Shown: positions 60,142-64,000 of the stretch, piece by piece | How positions within the stretch are numbered: the stretch's first letter is position 1 | Layout of the letters: each line of letters begins with the position of its first letter | Assembly (NCBI RefSeq): GCF_034087045.1 | Contig: NZ_CP139247.1 | Location: 3,498,001-3,562,000, forward strand | Source of the DNA: Chitinophaga sancti | GTDB taxonomy: Bacteria > Bacteroidota > Bacteroidia > Chitinophagales > Chitinophagaceae | Reading direction: 5' to 3' | DNA length: 64,000 nt | Notes under the pieces: generated by a model | Database searches by the model: none | The model's input: only the letters and a program-made list of their open reading frames with translations | Told to the model about the DNA's origin: nothing | Made by a program: the position numbers and the translations under genes

Positions 60142-61344
60142 ATGTTAGATACAATAGAATCAGCCATAGAAGATATAAAGAACGGTAAACTGGTCATAGT
60201 AGTAGACGACGAGGATAGGGAGAATGAGGGCGATTTCATCACAGCAGCAAGGAATGTGACTCCGGAGATTATCAACTTTATGAGCCGTTACGGCCGTGGA
60301 TTAATATGTGCACCACTAATTGAAGAAAGATGCGAGGAACTCGGTCTGGAAATGATGGTGCGTGATAATACAGCTTTACACCAAACACCTTTTACAGTTT
60401 CTGTCGACTTACTCGGACACGGTTGTACCACCGGTATCTCCGCCCATGACAGGGCAAAAACAATACAGGCCCTGATCGATCCTAATATTCGTTCTGAAGA
60501 ATTAGGGAAGCCCGGGCACATTTTCCCCCTGAAAGCTAAGAAAGGAGGAGTGCTGCGCCGCACCGGACATACCGAAGCTACCATCGATCTGGCCCGGTTA
60601 GCAGGATTTGAGCCTGCCGGCGTACTGGTGGAGATCATGAACGAAGATGGCTCCATGGCCAGACTACCGGAACTGAAGGAAATAGCAGTGAAGTTTAACC
60701 TGAAACTGATTTCCATCAAAGACCTGATCGAATACCGGCTCAAAAAGGAATCCCTGATCGAAGAAGAGGTACGCGTACAGATGCCGACTGAATATGGTGA
60801 TTTTGAATTGATTGCATTTAAGCAACTGAATTCCGGCGAAACCCATATGGCACTGAAAAAAGGAGACTGGGAGAAAGATGAACCCGTACTGGTGCGCATC
60901 CACTCTTCCTGTGTAACCGGCGATATTCTCCATAGCCTCAGATGTGATTGCGGCCCGCAACTCCACAAAGCCATGCAAATGGTTGAACAGGAAGGGAAAG
61001 GCCTTATATTATATATGAACCAGGAAGGCAGAGGTATCGGTTTGCTGAATAAACTGAAAGCCTATAAACTACAGGAAGAAGGTAGAGATACAGTGGAGGC
61101 AAACCTCGAATTAGGCTTCCAGATGGATGAAAGAGATTATGGTGTGGGTGCCCAGATCCTGAGGCATCTGAATATTACCAAAATGCGGTTGATTTCAAAT
61201 AATCCCAAAAAGAGAGCCGGGATGAAAGGATATGGATTAGAGGTGGTAGAAAATGTGCCGATCGAAATTCATCCTAACCCGCATAATGAAGTGTATTTGA
61301 AAACAAAGAGAGATAAAATGGGTCACGAGATCCTGAAAGGATAA
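60142..61344 (+). CDS. ribBA: Bifunctional DHBP synthase/GTP cyclohydrolase II
   Basis: 400 residues, two fused riboflavin enzymes. The N-terminal RibB domain (~1-200) has [18 protein letters not shown] (metal and substrate acid cluster), [10 protein letters not shown] and [17 protein letters not shown]. It converts ribulose 5-phosphate to 3,4-dihydroxy-2-butanone 4-phosphate. The C-terminal RibA domain has [20 protein letters not shown] then GPQL (three zinc Cys) and [19 protein letters not shown]. It opens GTP. Both active sites look complete. It stands alone with a terminator shared by the convergent tamB gene. Confidence 0.96.
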   Translation: MLDTIESAIEDIKNGKLVIVVDDEDRENEGDFITAARNVTPEIINFMSRYGRGLICAPLIEERCEELGLEMMVRDNTALHQTPFTVSVDLLGHGCTTGISAHDRAKTIQALIDPNIRSEELGKPGHIFPLKAKKGGVLRRTGHTEATIDLARLAGFEPAGVLVEIMNEDGSMARLPELKEIAVKFNLKLISIKDLIEYRLKKESLIEEEVRVQMPTEYGDFELIAFKQLNSGETHMALKKGDWEKDEPVLVRIHSSCVTGDILHSLRCDCGPQLHKAMQMVEQEGKGLILYMNQEGRGIGLLNKLKAYKLQEEGRDTVEANLELGFQMDERDYGVGAQILRHLNITKMRLISNNPKKRAGMKGYGLEVVENVPIEIHPNPHNEVYLKTKRDKMGHEILKG

Positions 61345-61349
61345 ATAAC

Positions 61350-61381
61350 AAAAGGGTCCTGCCTCTGGCAGGACCCTTTTG
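61350..61381. terminator. Bidirectional terminator between ribBA and tamB
   Basis: AAAAGGGTCCTGCC-TCT-GGCAGGACCCTTTT, 14-bp perfect stem, flanked by A and T on both sides. Confidence 0.92.
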
Positions 61382-61385
61382 TTAT

Positions 61386-61423
61386 TTAATGCGTTGTATC
61401 CCTATTAATGCGTTGTATCCCTC
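61386..61423. repeat. 19-bp tandem duplication over the tamB stop
   Basis: TTAATGCGTTGTATCCCTA (61386-61404) and TTAATGCGTTGTATCCCTC (61405-61423). The second copy encodes the last codons and stop of tamB, so the first is a post-stop duplicate. Confidence 0.9.
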
Positions 61424-64000
61424 GCCGGTTTCACCGTATCCTTCTCCTCCAACCGCAGCATCTCTGCCCTCCTCATACTATCTATCATCCGCTTTCTCGC
61501 CCGCTCATTAAACAACTCGGTGAATTTATTATACTCACGTACATAAGATAACCCCAAACCCGCCTTATTCCTGTTCACTAAATTATATACGTCATAATCC
61601 GACTTACTAAATGCATTGATACGGAACCTGCCCTCCGGCGTCAACAGGTACTCTGCCCTGAAGTCACCCGCCAGCCGGTTCGTATTCGACGAAGTAGACG
61701 CTTTCCCCCAGTCATAATCACCACCCACATACAACCTTACCCTATTATTATATAAGGTACTGGTAATACCCGCACTCACCTGGTTCCGGTCCATCGCCGT
61801 ATTATCCACATTCCCAATATTATAAGCACGATAGTTCACATTCACACCAATACCACTGTTCTTGAGCAGTGCCCCGGTTATATTATTCAATATCGCCTGT
61901 GCCTGCGCACTCAATGCCTGTCCCACACTATTCTTACCTGTGATCGCCACACTCGCACCTGCCGAATTCGGATCTTCAGGCAGGAACTGGTTGAAGAGCA
62001 GCAAACCTGCCATCTGTTGCAGGGCCTTATTCTGATCCTGGTTGATTTCCTTCAGTTTCGCTGCCACACCACTTTCATATGCCAGTGACCCTACCTCCGG
62101 CAGATTGATCTCATAAGAAATATCAGGTTTCATCAACTCCCCACGCAGGTTAATCAGGATATCCACCCGTTCTGTACGGGTCGCCAGTTTATCTGTTGTG
62201 GTAGAAGCCGTTCCTACCAGGTTGTACAAACTCACTTTTGGCAAAGAATACTTTGCATGGATATCTACCTTCGCTGCCTGCGGATCGCCATTCCAGGTGA
62301 TTGAACTGCTCTTATCGATATCAAACTTCCAGCTGGTCAGCCTTTGCAAGGTAAAATTATAACTACCCAGGTTGATCTCATAGTTTCCAAACATGGTAAA
62401 GTCTCCATCCAGGTTTACATTGATCTGAAGGTTCCCGGTACCATTGGCAGAAATCATATCACCACTCGCAGCATCCATGATCACATCTATCTGTGCATCA
62501 GGGGTAGCAGATATATCGAGTTTCACATTCAGCTTCACGTTATCCTTCTTCTTCCGCTTCTCTTCCTTCATCTCTGTACCATAGGTTTTGAAGGTAATGT
62601 AATCCGACTTCCCGATGTCCTTACTATCCGACAATGGCAGGTAGAAATGGGTACCCTTATCCGGCTTTGCCTGCACTTTCAATACCATATCTTCTAACGG
62701 ACCCTGGAAATAAACCTTTCCATCCGCAATCACATCTCCATAAAAGAGATCACTATCCGCCGCACCTGTACCCAGGAACACAAAGTTCCTCGCCGTTACA
62801 TCAAAGTCGAAGTTCAGTTTATTGAAATGGTCATGAGAAATATAGCCACTGCCATTTGCTTTACTGTTGTTCTTATCAATGATGGTGAAGTTGCCAAACT
62901 CAATCAGGTTATCATCTATATTGATGTTCAACTTAGGAATGGTATAATTTGTACCCAGGTACAATACCCTTACTTTCGCACTATCTACTTTCAGGTTTCC
63001 TTTCACCGAAGGCAGTTCTGTAGTGCCACTCACATTGATCTGGCCATTCACCTGCCCTTTCAGATCTGTCACATAATCTTTTACAAAGCGATCCAGCAAT
63101 ACCAGGTCTACACCCTTCATGTTTACTGTACCTTCCAGGTTATTATTTTCTTTCGTTAATCCCACACTTCCCTTTGCATCCAGGTTCTTACCGGCATTAT
63201 CACTATGTAGTTCAAATGTGGCTTCGCCGGTGCCCTGACTATATCCCCCTGCAAAAGATACCAGCCCGATGGAGTCATTGTCCAGTCGTAATTCTTTGGT
63301 CACAATATCCGCATCTATATCCAGGTTCCGCATCGGGTCTGTGATCAGGATCTTCCCGTCTGCCTGTCCCTCTATACGCATAGGCGTCAATTGCGCCGGA
63401 ATTACATCGGCCAGGTTCAGGTTCTTCAGGGTGATCATGAAGGTAGATTCATCCGGGTTGTATTCGTTGGTTTCTACGGACACGCTCTGTTCATTGCGCG
63501 TTACCTTCAGGTTATGTACAGTGAGGAAGTTCTTACTCCAATAAATTTCATTGCCCGGTGTCACATTCCACTGTCTTTCATTTACGGTAAAGGCACTGTT
63601 CAGGAAGCTGATTTTCACCCCATCCGATACAGTGATCACCCTGGCATAAAAACCATCCAGGGAGGTGGTGTCCTGTGCCTGCAGGTCTACTTTCAGGTAA
63701 GAAGTATCTTTGCCGGAGCTGGCCAGGATCAATGGGTGCTGTAGTATTACCTTGTCTCCACTGGTCACCCTGCCTATACTTGTACTGATGTCAATTTTAT
63801 TAAAATTACCGGAGCTTTTCAGTTGCAGGTCATTCACCATATACCCGCCATAGCCAGCCTGTGGCACAAATACATTCAGCGAAAGGTTGCCATTCACCGT
63901 ATTCAGCGACCCATCTATTTTTGACTGGTCAAACCCCGTCACCTTGTCTGTGAAACCTTTGATCAGCTTATCCACTTCTCCCATCTGGAATGAAAAGGAG
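61405..64000 (-). CDS. tamB: TamB-like translocation/assembly module protein (5' part outside window)
   Basis: 865 codons to the window edge. The frame continues past the last internal ATG at 63984 (SFSFQ reads upstream of it), so the N-terminus is missing. The visible part is long beta-helix-like AsmA/TamB repeat sequence (LNINIDDNLIEFGNFTIIDK, GSGYISHDHFNKLNFDFDV) ending in the conserved TamB domain: NLRGELMKPDISYEINLPEV, LLLFNQFLPEDPNS, and a final barrel-contact region (RLAGDFRAEYLLTPEGRFRI, NAFSKSD). TamB spans the periplasm and conducts lipids to, or assembles proteins in, the outer membrane. The short charged end (EEKDTVKPARDTTH) is unremarkable. Confidence 0.88.
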   Translation of the reverse strand, partial: SFSFQMGEVDKLIKGFTDKVTGFDQSKIDGSLNTVNGNLSLNVFVPQAGYGGYMVNDLQLKSSGNFNKIDISTSIGRVTSGDKVILQHPLILASSGKDTSYLKVDLQAQDTTSLDGFYARVITVSDGVKISFLNSAFTVNERQWNVTPGNEIYWSKNFLTVHNLKVTRNEQSVSVETNEYNPDESTFMITLKNLNLADVIPAQLTPMRIEGQADGKILITDPMRNLDIDADIVTKELRLDNDSIGLVSFAGGYSQGTGEATFELHSDNAGKNLDAKGSVGLTKENNNLEGTVNMKGVDLVLLDRFVKDYVTDLKGQVNGQINVSGTTELPSVKGNLKVDSAKVRVLYLGTNYTIPKLNINIDDNLIEFGNFTIIDKNNSKANGSGYISHDHFNKLNFDFDVTARNFVFLGTGAADSDLFYGDVIADGKVYFQGPLEDMVLKVQAKPDKGTHFYLPLSDSKDIGKSDYITFKTYGTEMKEEKRKKKDNVKLNVKLDISATPDAQIDVIMDAASGDMISANGTGNLQINVNLDGDFTMFGNYEINLGSYNFTLQRLTSWKFDIDKSSSITWNGDPQAAKVDIHAKYSLPKVSLYNLVGTASTTTDKLATRTERVDILINLRGELMKPDISYEINLPEVGSLAYESGVAAKLKEINQDQNKALQQMAGLLLFNQFLPEDPNSAGASVAITGKNSVGQALSAQAQAILNNITGALLKNSGIGVNVNYRAYNIGNVDNTAMDRNQVSAGITSTLYNNRVRLYVGGDYDWGKASTSSNTNRLAGDFRAEYLLTPEGRFRINAFSKSDYDVYNLVNRNKAGLGLSYVREYNKFTELFNERARKRMIDSMRRAEMLRLEEKDTVKPARDTTH

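Noticed and set aside
60288..60974. 228-residue minus-strand frame opposite ribBA
   Set aside because: Ser/Pro-rich antisense shadow of ribBA.

Overview
The window comes from a chromosome of the Bacteroidota, most likely a Chitinophaga-like member of the Chitinophagaceae. The signs are an Oar-type TonB-dependent receptor, DUF3857 proteins, a LytS/LytTR sensor pair with a two-component-regulator propeller, an orphan type IX secretion C-terminal signal, and promoters of the Bacteroidota form (TTTG, 19 bases, TAnnTTTG). The species call is inference.

Region 1 (1-12444, all minus strand) is a genome-defence and DNA-repair block. In transcription order it holds sbcD and sbcC (SbcCD nuclease), then a three-gene ABC-three-component (ABC-3C) type system with overlapping genes (nuclease-like effector, middle component, RecF/Rad50-like ATPase), then a SIR2-domain gene overlapping a HerA-type ATPase that runs off the left edge. 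The last pair has the architecture of the SIR2-HerA antiphage system.

Region 2 (12445-25220) is a plastic accessory zone beside tRNA-Leu(CAG). It contains a decayed group II intron reverse transcriptase, a T9SS sorting-signal remnant, a nucleotidyltransferase pair, a pRiA4b ORF-3 pair, a large protein with a PD-(D/E)XK-like motif, a Lit-like zinc peptidase, and an intact-ended IS21-family element (22210-24870, 8-bp target duplication) lying 4 bases upstream of a start codon. Hairpins followed by copies of a sequence resembling the tRNA-Leu 3' end occur at 14.3, 16.3, 19.6 and 25.1 kb and divide the zone into three cassettes. This looks like repeated integration at the tRNA. No integrase is present.

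Region 3 (25263-49750) is mostly core genome: dapD, a GT4 glycosyltransferase, a Sua5/YrdC protein, CCA-adding enzyme, miaA, two DUF3857 proteins, an OmpP1/FadL-type barrel, a Gly/Tyr-rich lipoprotein, proS, a histidine kinase/response regulator pair, HtrA protease, a LuxC-type acyl-CoA reductase diverging from a ferredoxin, ddl, a PASTA protein and a rhodanese.

Region 4 (49805-54952, minus) is a five-gene amide-bond-forming cluster: esterase, ATP-grasp ligase with a histone-H1-like tail, GCS2 carboxylate-amine ligase, class-I glutamine amidotransferase, and a second ATP-grasp-like protein. Its product is unknown. It is the strongest candidate for an undescribed pathway here.

Region 5 (55026-64000) has an astacin-family lipoprotein protease, an Oar-like TonB-dependent receptor, ribBA and the 3' part of tamB. 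Most convergent or operon ends carry clear intrinsic terminators.
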